From: Wolfiporia cocos
Lineage: Eukaryota; Basidiomycota; Agaricomycetes; Polyporales; Phaeolaceae
Length of the DNA: 64,000 nucleotides
Direction of reading: 5' to 3'
NCBI GenBank assembly: GCA_029448655.1
Contig: JACCLO010000001.1
Coordinates: 3,286,001 to 3,350,000, forward strand
Shown here: one piece after another, positions 23,499 through 34,558 of the stretch
Layout: every line of letters begins with the position of its first letter
How positions within the stretch are numbered: position 1 is the stretch's first letter
Notes under the pieces: model-generated
Told to the model about the DNA's origin: nothing
The model's input: only the letters and a program-made list of their open reading frames with translations
The model's database searches: none
Program-made: the position numbers and the translations under genes

Positions 23499-25178
23499 CT
23501 ACTCGAAATCCTGTTCGTCGAGAATTTGGGCGAGGTATGAGGGGTTCTTAACCTTGAGAACCCTGATTGCATTGACCGCTTCTTCTATGGCGGTCGCTCC
23601 GTCGCTGTCTTCATCATCTGTGTTTTCTTCGACTTCCTCGACATGAGCTGTGGAGGTGTCTTCCTCGGCTTTCCGGGCTTTTCCCCTGGTGGTGGGTTTC
23701 TTCTTTCGTTTGGGGCAGTTGCTGGAGAGATGGCCCTTCTCCTTGCAGTTGAAGCAGCGTCCTTCGGTTTGGAGCCTGCGACGTTCTTCTGTGGACATCC
23801 GATCGATATCCATTGCGTTCGGATCTTTAGTCGGGGCTGCTGTGGTCGAGGTGCTCTGGGTCTTGGCTCGCCATTGCGGCTTCTTCTTATCATTCCCTCG
23901 TCCCTTGATGAAGGTGTTATAATTGTTTTCGTTGATGGATGCTTGTCTCATCCATTCGGTAAGGGTGACGACGGGGGGAACAATATTTATGATGTGGGTT
24001 ACCAGTGCGGGTCGAATAGCTCTCTTGTATGCTGTGACGAAGAGAGGGTCGCAGTGTACGCGGTCTAGCCCTGTTTTTCCTACAAGGTTGTCGAATTCGA
24101 TATTGAAATCGTCGATGCTCTTCTTGTCTTGTTTGAGATCAAAGAGATCGTCGTTGGTTTTTTGTTTTTCTTCAATCGGTTCGAAGGCTGCATCGAATTC
24201 GGCACTGAACTGGGCCAGCGGGGGTAATACGAACACCCGGGTGATCGGGTCGGTGTATTTGGCGTAGTAGTTTTCTTTCCATTGGTTCACCCGGTCGCTT
24301 CCCTTGATGTATGACATGATGAAGAGGATCTTCTGGTCGTCGGACTGATAGTCTGCTGCGAACATGGTGAACCAGGTGTTGCAGTCATTCTTGAAGCTCT
24401 GTAGCTTCTTTCGTTCCCCTTTGAACGGCTCGGGGGTGGCGAGCTTTATGCGATTTCCTCTGGCTGGCTGAGGGGCCTGGGCTCCCCAGCCTGGCGGGGC
24501 TCCTCCTCCTGGTGGACCTCCGCCTCCTGGTGGGCCTCCGCCTCCTGGTGGGCCTCCACCTCCACCTCCTGGCGGTCCTGCTGGATTGCCTCCTGCGCCG
24601 CCTGCTGGATTGCCGCCGCCGCCCGGGGGACCTCCGCCTCCTGCGCCGCCTGGGGGACCTCCCCCTCCAGGAAGGCCTCCTCCTCCAGGAATTCCTGTTC
24701 CGGAGGGGTTTGCTCCGACAGGATGGCTAGGGAGCGGATTATTAGCCGGCGGAGGGTTAGGGGCCATTCCCCCTGCGCCCTGGCTTGCGCCTGCGCTTCC
24801 TGGAATAGTACTGCCGCCCATGGCTGTACCTGCCACACCCATGATTCCTCCGGCGGAGGGGGTGTTCGTCGTCTGTCCTCCCTGTTGTTGTCCATCAGCT
24901 CGGTGGATGGTAAGCGTCGGTGTCATAATATCAATGACCGTTCCAAACCGCTTGAACGCGGCGCGTGTCTGATCCCAGGGATCGTTCGAAGATGGGGGAA
25001 CCTGTACCCAAGTGGGCGAAAGCCTGTCTGGGGACGGGATGGTGAGGTATCCTCCTTTCGTGAAGAATCCTGCTGGGGGATCTCTCCACTCGTACTTCTC
25101 TTCGTAAGAGGTTCGTCGGTATGCTTCGGGGAGTATTTCAATTAACCTGGTCGGGAGATCCGGGTCGAATCGTTGCAT
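23499..25178 (-). CDS. gag: Gag polyprotein of the chromovirus
   Basis: Nucleocapsid/capsid precursor, 559 aa from the ATG at 25178, which is the first one downstream of the 5' LTR. Order: an N-terminal region, a long Gly/Pro-rich disordered stretch (roughly residues 130-240), and a retrotransposon Gag capsid region with LATPEPFKGERKKLQSFKND and the FNIEFDNLV helix. A basic linker leads to one CCHC zinc knuckle CFNCKEKGHLSSNC and a KRKKK tail. It ends at a TAG at 23499-23501. The pol frame is open across this stop in the -1 frame. Confidence 0.93.
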   Translation of the reverse strand: MQRFDPDLPTRLIEILPEAYRRTSYEEKYEWRDPPAGFFTKGGYLTIPSPDRLSPTWVQVPPSSNDPWDQTRAAFKRFGTVIDIMTPTLTIHRADGQQQGGQTTNTPSAGGIMGVAGTAMGGSTIPGSAGASQGAGGMAPNPPPANNPLPSHPVGANPSGTGIPGGGGLPGGGGPPGGAGGGGPPGGGGNPAGGAGGNPAGPPGGGGGGPPGGGGPPGGGGPPGGGAPPGWGAQAPQPARGNRIKLATPEPFKGERKKLQSFKNDCNTWFTMFAADYQSDDQKILFIMSYIKGSDRVNQWKENYYAKYTDPITRVFVLPPLAQFSAEFDAAFEPIEEKQKTNDDLFDLKQDKKSIDDFNIEFDNLVGKTGLDRVHCDPLFVTAYKRAIRPALVTHIINIVPPVVTLTEWMRQASINENNYNTFIKGRGNDKKKPQWRAKTQSTSTTAAPTKDPNAMDIDRMSTEERRRLQTEGRCFNCKEKGHLSSNCPKRKKKPTTRGKARKAEEDTSTAHVEEVEENTDDEDSDGATAIEEAVNAIRVLKVKNPSYLAQILDEQDFE

Positions 25179-25222
25179 AGGCTTGCACTTCGGTGAGTGA
25201 GCTTTGTTAGAGCTCGACCTTC

Positions 25223-25764
25223 TGTTACGGATCGTATATCCGTTCAACGCAAAATAACCAAGTCGAGTTACTTAGCGTATCGAGTAGCGCACTACTCGTC
25301 GGACTCCTCTGAGTCAGAGCGTCGATATACAAGCTGCAGGCTTAATTGCTCAAGCCTTTGAGAACGAGTATAAGATCCTTGAATTCAACAAGGTCAAGCT
25401 GAGGAACTCGACCGATATTTACATCAGGTTATATACTGCGATCCGTTAATCGGGGTCATAGTGTCTTTGGTACTACTACTATTAAGTCCGTCGGGCTAAC
25501 GATATAAGTAATAAAGGAGAAGTGTTGCGGTTGAGCGCAACAAGAGATGAAACGCGGAACTACTGTGGTTGGACACAGAATATCAGCTAGAACGAGATGC
25601 GGACGCAGAGAGTGGGCATAGGGTTGTCATACATGAAACAGGGCCTACGGTTGAGCGGAGGCCCCCTAGAAATAGAGTGCTGGGTACAGCGGTTGAACGC
25701 TAAGTCCTCATACACGGTGAGGCGTCAAACGGAATATTCGAGTGTACCTGGTAGAACTGTAACA
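25223..25764 (-). repeat. 5' LTR of the chromovirus
   Basis: 542 bp, the promoter-side LTR in the orientation of transcription. The internal sequence directly after it (minus strand, from 25222) reads GAAGGTCGAGC and has no TGG, so no ordinary tRNA 3'-end primer site is apparent. Confidence 0.95.
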
Positions 25765-26231
25765 ATTTGGGTGCTTCAGATCATGTGCTGCATACCTCAA
25801 TTGGTGCTTCCACAGCCTCACATGAATTGCAGGAAGTGTCAGCATCAGTACTGGCTTTGTGAACAGGGATTGCCAAGTCTATACAGGCACAGGATGTGCC
25901 AGGCTCATCTTGGACTTCCTCAACTTGGATCACAGAGCTTGGGACTGCTTCTGATGATCCTCCTGACAATGCTGCCCCTCTCGAGTCCTTGGGTGACATC
26001 TCAGCTGAACCTCTTGTGCCTAACTCTGCCATATGCACCCAACTGACTGAACCAAACACTGGTGACAAGAGGCCTGCCCCTTCGAATCAGGATTGCACCA
26101 GACACCACAAGCATAGAATCAGGATAAACAGTGTTGTGTTATTTTTTTTCTAGTGTTTCATTGTGCATTGTACTAACCCTGACATATCAGCCTCGCATTC
26201 CAATCAGATTCCACCTCACTTGCACAGGATT

Positions 26232-26762
26232 TGTCACAACTTTTGCGACGTTATCTTATTTTATTACAGAACACCTTTCGCTGGGGTCGAACCCTCAACT
26301 CTTGACGACAAAGGCACATGACCGTCTTACAGTGGCACGTTACTTACAGTAGATAATGCGCGTCTCTGTAGAGTAGATAAGATAGTACATCAGATGGTTA
26401 CATAAGCATTTTAGACTCCTGACTGGTAGGCGCGTGCGCACAGGCCACGTCGCTTTAGGGCAAGGGTTACTACTAGGGATTACAGCGCTTCTCTGATGTA
26501 TATATACCTAGGGCTCTGAGGCGTCTTACCTCAGAACCTTTATTCTCTACCATGCCTTAGGGCACTTAACATCCATCCTGCGCGCTCTCCCTTGTGAACG
26601 CTTGCTTGTCTGTGCGACGTACCTCGACCTCGACTTAGGCGTGGTGACCCTTCGTCGACTTAGTCTAGGGATGCCATGACTTGTGAACAGGGACTTAGGT
26701 GTTGAGGGATGACCCAGAAGATGTTTTGGGTCAGGATTGCAGCACCGTGTCGTCCTTGGTCA
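26232..26762 (-). repeat. Solo LTR-like copy, family 1, inverted
   Basis: On the minus strand it begins TGACCAAGGACG and ends GTTGTGACA, with the family's TATATATACATC, CCCTAAAGCGACG and GGCCTGTGCGCA segments. No matching 5-bp target duplication was found (GGATT left, CATCA right). Near its 3' end it carries a tRNA-like T-arm motif GGTTCGACCCC. Confidence 0.6.
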
Positions 26763-27589
26763 CATCATCCTCAGTTGATATGGCTCTGGAAAATTTAATG
26801 CTGAGCACAGTAAGTGTTGCATATGGACTGAGGGGAGATTAGTAGAGACTGAGTGTCACAGATCATGCATTAGTCAGATTGCAGACATTACAGAGCAATG
26901 ACTAGGGTGTATTACCTTGTAGACCTGCATAGTGGGCTACCTGTAGACACTTAGTGTGGGAATACAAACTGCAGATATAGCTGGACCCTTGATAACAGCC
27001 AAGCTGATATCATAGCCCTTTTGGAGGAGTGGCTATATTGCCACTCATAAGTGTGTTTCATTGGGTCTGTGGCATGTCTTGTGATACTGAGGGTGAAGGC
27101 AATGTGGTGTAGGACACAGCTGGGGACATTACAATGCTGGACACCAGCATTATGCCCCCCATTGAAGGCCATTCATTGCATGGATGTGCCACCAAGGGAA
27201 AACAGAGGGACTCATACATTTTGTGTCCTGGAACTGTCCTAAATGCTAGGTACATACTTCATGCATTTTCAAATCTCATTTCATTTTTTGTAGAAATATT
27301 TTTGCTCATGATTAGAAGAAAATGCACCCTGATGGAAGCACAGACAAGTTTGACAAGGCTATCAGCACCTTGTCAAAGGAGCAAGTTCAGGTATGTCGAT
27401 TCTCAAAACATTGTATTCAAGTCACTCATTCAAAATTCTTAAACATATACTGCTGTGATGAACAAACTGGTGTGTGTTTTTTTGTTACTCATGTATATTC
27501 TACATGAATTTTTGATACACTGCAGAAAGTGGACAGCAAACAAATTAAAGAGAAATAAAACTGACAGTTTCTGGGAGCAGGGGAAAGGA

Positions 27590-27625
27590 GCTGGGATGGG
27601 TGGGGGAGGGGGAGGGGGGGCAGGG
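27590..27625 (+). repeat. G-rich low-complexity tract
   Basis: A run of GGGTG, GGGAGG and GGGGGG units inside insert 1. It could form G-quadruplexes on the plus strand. No gene is associated. Confidence 0.7.
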
Positions 27626-28044
27626 GTGAGGAGCATGGATGTGGATGGATATATGTGAGTAAATCCAGATATCTCTGGGGTGCATTCAGATACTCTATGT
27701 CGAGAATTCTGAGTGTATTAGGATACATCTAATTGCTATATCTCTGAATGCATTCAGATATATTCATGTGTATCATGATCACGTGCTAGGAGTTATTCCG
27801 ATTTATTGAGCTACATGCAGCTACATCATTTTAAGTAGCCCTGAGAACTCTGAGATACATTCAGATACATTGGAAATATCGAAGTATATTCTGGATTCAT
27901 GTGGATACACTTGGAATACACAAGAAACACCATATGAGTGCCTAGGATGTATTCTAATGTAGCTTAGGGTTCAAATCCCACAACCATATGTATCCAATAC
28001 ATTTGGCTACATTTAAATACACTGGATTCTCACTGGGGATCAAG

Positions 28045-28618
28045 GCTGTCAGCACTGCCATTGTCAAAGCCAGTGAATTAATTTTTGCCTGAGTTATATG
28101 CCTCATTATGACACATTTTTCCACACTCCCAGATGCTGTAACAGGCGAGGTAAGCAAACCCAAGCTCAATAATTGATTTGTACTGCAGCTGATGCTTGTT
28201 GGAAGGCATGCTATCAAATATGCATAGCTTGAAGATTGCTATAAGCCTTGGAAGTTCTACTCCAGAGGACCAGCTGCAGATTTCAAATGTCAGTAGACTC
28301 AGAACAGGATGGGTGCTGAGGTCATGCAGTCTAACAGCTGCACATTGTTTATCCAGAGCTCTGTAGAGCTGGGCTTTCTCAATGTTACTTTGGAGGTGAC
28401 CACATTTGACCAGAGCATAGCATGTGGAAGCTATGAATATCCAATTGTGGACATCCACATGCACTACTGATGTGCATGTAAAATTCAAGGTCCTACTTCC
28501 ATCATCCATATTCTGGAGAAGCCAACACATGAAGTGAGTCCTATTGCTGCTGAAGACTGAAGCATTTCAATCCTAAAATGCAGCATTTTACCTGGTGTTA
28601 TCATGTTATGAAATATGA
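28045..28618. repeat. Host fragment of unit A trapped between two inserts, CpG-depleted
   Basis: Aligns along its length to 47812-48400 of unit B. Most differences are C-to-T or G-to-A at positions that are CpG in unit B. I count one CpG here against about 35 in unit B. Both copies have a minus-strand open frame (28078-28530, 47933-48307), but I see no recognisable protein in it. Confidence 0.85.
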
Positions 28619-28645
28619 TGAGCTTAATTACCCATGGCTTCGCCA
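28619..28645 (-). other. Helitron 3' terminus (hairpin plus CTCA end)
   Basis: On the minus strand TGGC-GAA-GCCA is followed by TGGGTAATTAAGCTCA and then T. The layout matches the 36.5-kb copy, which ends in the canonical CTAG before T. It sits exactly where homology to unit B breaks. Confidence 0.65.
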
Positions 28646-28943
28646 CAGACATTACTTTTTAGGACTTAGTTGCTCAAATATGATCTCAATGCATGTGCAA
28701 AGCTCATTTAAGTTCTCTCAAGCCTGCATTAAAGTCAGGAGAGGCTTACTAAGTCATCTCAAGCCTGCCCTAAAGTCACACCATTCACACACAAAGCAAG
28801 GGGTTTTTGATACAACATTCAATAGCAGAGATCAACCAATTACAAACAGATTTTCTGCACTACTTTTTGAGAGTTCTTGAAGAAACCTAAGACAAAGATG
28901 TAAGCATAAGAAACAGAATAAGGGAAGAGCATACCAGACAGAG

Positions 28944-29442
28944 TGACACAGACCTGTGTCATCCATACACCCACTCCCCACCACCCCTAGTCCTAACTCC
29001 CCTACTAACACCTTTCAGATACCAGAGGGCCCACTAACAAGATTGTTCAACATCAAGGGTAGTCCTAAGGCACTACAGTGGAGTCGAGGTTCTCCCAGAC
29101 TAGTTGGCAAGCATTAAAGTGGAACGCAGAGGGATTGGCAAGTAAGAGGGACTAAGCCCTGAAGTTACAATGAAGACTCTGAGGAGTATGCCTCAGAGTC
29201 ACTAGCTTATATACATGCATCACATTATTCTACTGTGTGTCTACCCTAATGCTACATGGCCTGTGCGCATGTGCCTAATGAGTACACAGCCACGTCACAT
29301 GCTATATCACATTACAAGCAGGTTATCTTATCTGCTACTACCCAAGTGCATGGCTTATCTACAAGATCAGGTGATTGAACATTAAAGGTGTGTGTTTGAC
29401 CCAGGGAGGGGAATATATCCTACTGTCTGCAAAAGTGTGACA
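28944..29442 (+). repeat. Solo LTR, family 1 (TSD CAGAG)
   Basis: 499 bp, starting TGACACAGACC and ending AAGTGTGACA, flanked by CAGAG at 28939-28943 and 29443-29447. It contains CTTATATACATGC, GTCTACCCTAA and GGCCTGTGCGCA. Confidence 0.8.
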
Positions 29443-29639
29443 CAGAGACATTGTGGATTCAGTTATGATTCCTTGATAGCCATGGCCTCATTTTACCACA
29501 CACTTTTCTGTGGGACTCCACTGCTGCATTCAAGAGTCAGATTGGATCAGATGTGGTAGATTGTGCATCCCATTGCAGCCCCAGTATTGTAACTATCCCT
29601 TCATTTATCCACACACCTCAAAGCATCCTCTAAGAAATA

Positions 29640-32600
29640 AGTCAGACCATTGAGAAGGATTCCAAATGATGCAAGTGTGCATACCAATGGTCCAACAGGC
29701 CTGAAAGCACCTCCTGGTAGACAATGTTTACTGTGTTGGTAGACTCTGAGTCTGGTGGGAACAGGACTTTGATATGCTCTGCTGCCATGCACCATGAAAG
29801 AGCAACATAGAGTTGGCCATGAGAGAACACAGGGACATGTAGATTCAATCCCACATGTGAGACTGACTGGCCCTGGGACTTGTTGATAGTCATTGCAAAT
29901 GTGAGGTGGACAGGGAATTGTCAGCAGGAAAGGGCAATGGGGAGATCTTCTGCAGATGGCTCCAGGGTAATACAGGGAGAGTAGACCACCTTTCCAGCAT
30001 GGCTTCCTCCTAATATTAGGCATTGGAGTACATGGGTGTGTATCAACATCAGAATCATCTGTGTCCCATTGTAAAGGCCATTGGCTGGGTCAATATTACA
30101 TAGAAGCATAAGTGGGCATCCTGGCTTAAGAGCCAAATGAGCCAAGGGTAGGCTGGAGATGGCAATTGAATTAGGTATTCAATGGGATAATGCACATCCT
30201 CAGCACCTATGACCTTGTCAGCTGCTGTCAACACAATCTCCTCTCCAGGGAACTCGTCCAAGATATAGGAGTTGAGCTCTGCAACAGCATCATTCTTGGC
30301 ACACAGAATCGTCTGTTCAAGGAAGTATTGATCGGACTTGTTTCCTTCAGCAATGCCAGGATAAACAGCATCCACCAATCCTTGGACTGTATTATCATCA
30401 AGCCACATGGTCTCTGGCAGAGTAACAATCTTCTGGGAAGATGCAGGGTCTCTTGCTCCAACATTCAGCAGCCACTGTGCAAAAGTGTCACTTGCAGGTG
30501 TGTGGTCAAGTCACATGTTCTGGGTAAGGTGAAGAACCTGAATGTGTCTCCAGAGATATGATCTCTGCAGGGAAGCAGACATAATCTGTTCTCTTGTGCC
30601 TCAGGGAACGACAGATAATGTCTGACAGAAGTTGCCTCTAAAAAGCACAGTAATCCCACCAAATGGTACATCCTTGTCCAGGACATCATGAAGGGTCCAG
30701 TCCACTGCCTCTATGGCATGGTGATGCTGCATGGGTGCTTCATCCCATATAATAATCCCTGTTTCCCATATGAGGTCAGCAAGGTTGCTGTTCTTGGGGA
30801 TATGGCATGTCAAAGTCTCATGGGCCACTATGGGTATCTTGAACTGTGAGTGTGCCGTGTGTCCACCAATAAGGAGCAATGATGTAATCCCAGAGGATGC
30901 CACACAGAGTGCCACTTTCTTGTGTATTCAGACTGCAGAAGCAATGGCATTACATGTGAATGTCTTGCCACCACCTCCTGCACTGTGGAGGAAGAATATC
31001 CTTCCTTCTTGCTGTAGGACAGATTGAAGGACCACATTGTAGGCATTTGCCTGCTCTGCATTTAAGTGCTCCCTGTCCACCTCCACCCCCATGGCAAGCT
31101 CTGCATTGTTGTAGGCAAGCTCCTCTTGAAGGATTGGATCTACACGTGGAGGCTCCCATTGCACCTGAGGAAGGGGCATAGGTGGAAAGTCTGTTAGATG
31201 CTTTCCATACTTGAGTAGGATCTGGTTAAGAAGGAATAGACCCAGGTCCCAGAACCGTTCCTCTGTGGGATTCTCATGCCCATAAGCAATGACATGGGGT
31301 CATAGGTCATCACAAATGTTATCCCTGAACTGGATCCACAGATTTGCAGGCTCCACAGGATGGCAATGGGTGAGGAATATGGCAAACAGATTGTGTAGCT
31401 GTGCTCCTGACTGTATGTCTGCTGCCTCCTCCAAGCACGGCACCCACTCCCCATCATCCTCCAGAAGTCCATGGGCAGAACATGCAGCTTTGAAGATTGG
31501 GTATGCAACCCCATTGACCTTGTAGAGGTCATTCCAGCAGATGGCACCCTTCACCACTTTGAGCAAGAGCCATAGGTAGAACTTTTCACCAGCTGAAGGG
31601 TGCACAAAGGCCATCCTGTCTATTGCAAAGTCCCATTGCCTGACCTTCCAGGAATGGGTCCTTGCATTCCACACAAAGTGCTGTGGAAAATCATGATACA
31701 GGTGCTGTGTTGCCCCTGGAAGCTCACGATTTTCTGTGAACCATTCTGTAAGCTGGGTCTTTGTTGAGGATGGATGGTCAGTGACTTGTCGTGGATCATC
31801 TCCCTTGGTAAAGAACACCATCTGTTCATCCTTCAGATGAACAGTCAGCTGGTAGACAGTAGGCTTCTCCTCATGCATAGAGAATTCTGTAATGTGCCAA
31901 AATGCCTCCACAAGTCCAATGCATCATCCATCAACATACTGCTTTACCTCATTGACCTGTCCAACCTCCAAGGTGGCATGGTCATGCCCCTTATAGATGT
32001 ACTTGTGGATGTACTTCACTACCCTGATGGAAGTGCAGATCTCCACATTGATGTGACAGTCAAACAGGGCAGTGAGGTAAGGGTTGTAAGGGACAACATG
32101 ATGATTGTCAAAGTGGTCACCTTTCGAGTTGATGTAGGAATGGTCATTGTTGGAATGTGCGTAAGTGGGGTATCCATCCTCTCCAAACTGGGTGTCCTTG
32201 CAAAACTGCTTTGGATAACACTTGGAGCAGGCCCTGTCCACCATGCATGGGAAATGAGGGTGATCATTCCCACATGGCCCATGCAGCATACATGCTGTGA
32301 CCATTTTGTACAGCTTCAGCTGTGGCTCCCTGCATGGAAGCTGTGCAGACACTATGCTGTCCACTTGGCTGCCATCCCAGATCTTGTACATCTCTTTGAG
32401 GAAAACCAGAAGGTGGACATGAGGTAGCCCTCACTTCTGAATTCAATTGTGTAGACATCCCCAGCCAGCTCACCAAAGAAGCTACCCTTGATCAGCTTTA
32501 TCATGGCCTGGAGCTTCAATTGGAACACACGGGCCACAATATCAGGATGGTCTGCAGTGATCTGTTTCCTCCATGGTTTCCCAGGATTGTTACCATCTGC

Positions 32601-33690
32601 ATCCAGCTCCAGCAATGCTTCCTGTATTTCAGGCCAATTAGGATTGGCTGTCATAGTGAGGAAGATGTTGGGTTTGCAGCAGTATCTACAAATGGCAAGG
32701 GAGTCCTGCAGCAGCTGATACATGTGCCATGCACTCCCCACAAGTGAGAAGGGCAGGATTATGTGCTGTCCTTGTTGGCTGAGGTCTGGGGCATTGTCTT
32801 GGGCATCCAGGGCATCCCATATGCTGCTATAAAGGTCTGTGCGAATCTGTTTTTGATTGTTCCAGATCCAACTGAGCCTGCTAGCTTCAATGGAAGCCCA
32901 TGCATCCACAACATACTGTTGGAACAGACGTCCCCCATGGAAGAGATAGTCAAACTCCTCAACTGCATCTTCACATCTGATGATGTGGGGGTGTAGACAA
33001 TAGGCATAGAAGCATTGTTCAGAGACTGTGTGGCTCCACATCTGCCCTTCAGGGCCTGCTCCTGAGGGTATTGAGGAGTTCCATCCTTGGTCACCATGTG
33101 TAAACAGCAGCACATAGTGCAATGGAGAATATAGAGGGTGAATATTGCTGATCTATCCCAAGTTACCACCATGGAGCCAGAGGATAATGTCTCAATGTCT
33201 TTGAACATCTTCATCACCACTGCTAGGAATCACCGCTGCAACCTCATCTGTGGTGGGGAGGTTATAACACCATCTGTCTGCAGTATGCTGCAGCATGATG
33301 TGGGCCTGCACATTGAGCTGCTCCTCCAATGGCTTTGCTCGGAGGATCTCAAACGCACACTGATACAGAGGAACAAAGGGGTTATGTTGTTCAAACATGT
33401 CTTGCAGCCTGCCCATGATGCCTAGATCCAAATTATGATTCCATGTATTTTGGGTCTCCAGGGCAGCCTGAGCATCATGAATATAGAGTTGTGCATATGA
33501 TGGCTGCTAATTGTCCTGTGGAAGGAGACTTCCCATCTAGTGGTACAGCCCTCCATGGATCTTGAAACAATATGGGCCTGATCCATTGAGGACAGTGTTA
33601 TCCACTTTGACAGCAACAGATGTGAATGCAAACATGTTGTTGTACTACTGAATGTTGTCCCAGATTGAACATGACTGAGGATCAACTCCC
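29640..33690 (-). pseudogene. Helitron RepHel (rolling-circle replicase plus Pif1-like helicase), decayed
   Basis: Reads on the minus strand. The N-terminal Helitron-like region starts near 33.43 kb (FVPLYQCAFEILR, RWCYNLPTTDEVA) and continues with HIILPFSLVGSAWHMYQLLQ and FLTMTANPNWPEIQEALLE. The HUH motif LPHVHLLVF (32401-32427) is just preceded by a TGA that is probably a mutated CGA. The Rep tyrosine region is VVKYIHKYIYKGHDHA (about 31980-32025). The helicase part has LNAEQANAYNVVLQSV, Walker A SAGGGGKTFT, Walker B IIWDEAPMQHH, and the C-terminal [20 protein letters not shown] and [13 protein letters not shown]. Frameshifts and stops are frequent and CpG is nearly absent, so it is not functional. 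Confidence 0.85.
32401..32427 (-). other. HUH nuclease motif of the Helitron Rep
   Basis: Encodes LPHVHLLVF in the minus-strand frame that differs from the flanking open frame. Two histidines separated by a hydrophobic residue form the metal site of rolling-circle nucleases. Confidence 0.8.
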
Positions 33691-34553
33691 ATGAACAGCC
33701 AACATAATGTCACAATAGGCCTTTGTATTGTGTATTGAAGGCAGATCCACCTGGCCTTGAAGGCAACACATACCAAACTTGTGGTTGGTGTTAGTGGATG
33801 ATGTTAAGCACTCACCCTTTCAGTCCAATGCATGGCAGAGAGGACATGGTATGTCCATCCTTCCAATAGAGTGCCAGTCTGCTGGTTCAATGTAGGGGTA
33901 CCTTCCAAGTAGTGCATTGTTTGCCTCTGATGCAGGTCTGCATCCACACACTTGTTTTTATTGAACTGCTGCTCAAGTTCTGCTGGCAAGTTATGTTGTG
34001 GAGGGACATGAGATGATGATCCAGCAACAGACTGATTCATTGGTCCAGTCATTTGGGGATGTGATGGCCCAGCCAGAGGCAGGTTCTGAGGAGCAAGTGC
34101 ACCTGGATGCAGGCCAAAGTTGGGCTGCAAAAAGGGCTGCCTCATCTGTAATCATTGACACTGGACAGATGGCAGTGTCATTTTCAGACATGCTTCCTGA
34201 TCCCTGTCCCTGTCAACCTGTCAGTTATGCTCTGGTGTAGAGGGAGGATCCCTGCAACAGATTGTAACCATCAGCATTTGGCATCCCTGACACAGCAGAA
34301 TCCATACATTATGAATGTGTTTTGTGTGTGATGATCTGAGAATTGTTGCCTCAAAAATTTGGGAAATCCATGTGCATCAACCCATCAGTGCCAAAGAACC
34401 CACTGCCAGCATGTTATAACAACCCACAATATGTTGTATTGTCCAAGCAAGTGTGGGAGAGGTTGCTTATCAGCTCACAAATAAGCAATCACCATGTAGG
34501 GACTTTCAACGGCTTAGCAGAAATGGTTATATGTTTGTTATCATGCCAATGTA
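33691..34553. other. Helitron upstream region, no recognised gene
   Basis: Contains a minus-strand Pro/Gln-rich open frame (33804-34145) that may be the N-terminal extension of the Helitron protein. Nothing else is identifiable. Confidence 0.4.
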
Positions 34554-34558
34554 GTATG

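Larger units (their letters stand above)
16867..25764 (-). mobile_element. Ty3/gypsy chromovirus LTR retrotransposon, young, with dUTPase and extra zinc-knuckle ORF
   Basis: Two 542-bp LTRs (16867-17408 and 25223-25764) start TGTTACGG and end CTGTAACA on the plus strand and are flanked by the target duplication ATTTG (16862-16866, 25765-25769). All genes read on the minus strand: gag, then pol with protease, dUTPase, RT, RNase H, integrase and chromodomain, then a third ORF. I found one base difference between the LTRs (T in left, C in right, in GAACGYTAAG). A purine-rich tract adjoins the 3' LTR at 17409-17421. The only visible damage is a solo LTR in pol. The element is nested in the DNA transposon and, unlike its surroundings, is rich in CpG. 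Confidence 0.95.
11429..28037 (+). mobile_element. KDZ/CMC-like DNA transposon with TIRs and 7-bp TSD (insert 1), containing a nested LTR retrotransposon
   Basis: Left terminus CCCAGTGAAAATCC (11429-11442) and right terminus GGATTCTCACTGGG (28024-28037) are inverted repeats matching at 13 of 14 bases. GATCAAG flanks both sides (11422-11428 and 28038-28044) and occurs once at the empty site in unit B. Subterminal regions are rich in short repeats: GTATCC-type motifs on the left and GATACA-type motifs on the right, in opposite orientation. The plus strand carries a decayed transposase. Without the nested retrotransposon the element is about 7.7 kb. CpG is rare throughout except inside the nested retrotransposon. 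Assignment to the KDZ/CMC group rests on the transposase type and on a TSD that could be 7 or 8 bp. Confidence 0.8.

Noticed and set aside
24446..24972. Long open frames on both strands within gag (Gln/Glu-rich and Pro-rich)
   Set aside because: They are alternative readings of the Gly/Pro repeat region of gag.
28078..28530. 150-codon minus-strand open frame, also open in unit B (47933-48307)
   Set aside because: Openness in both copies follows from shared DNA; no domain, and the extra end residues differ. Not enough to call a gene.
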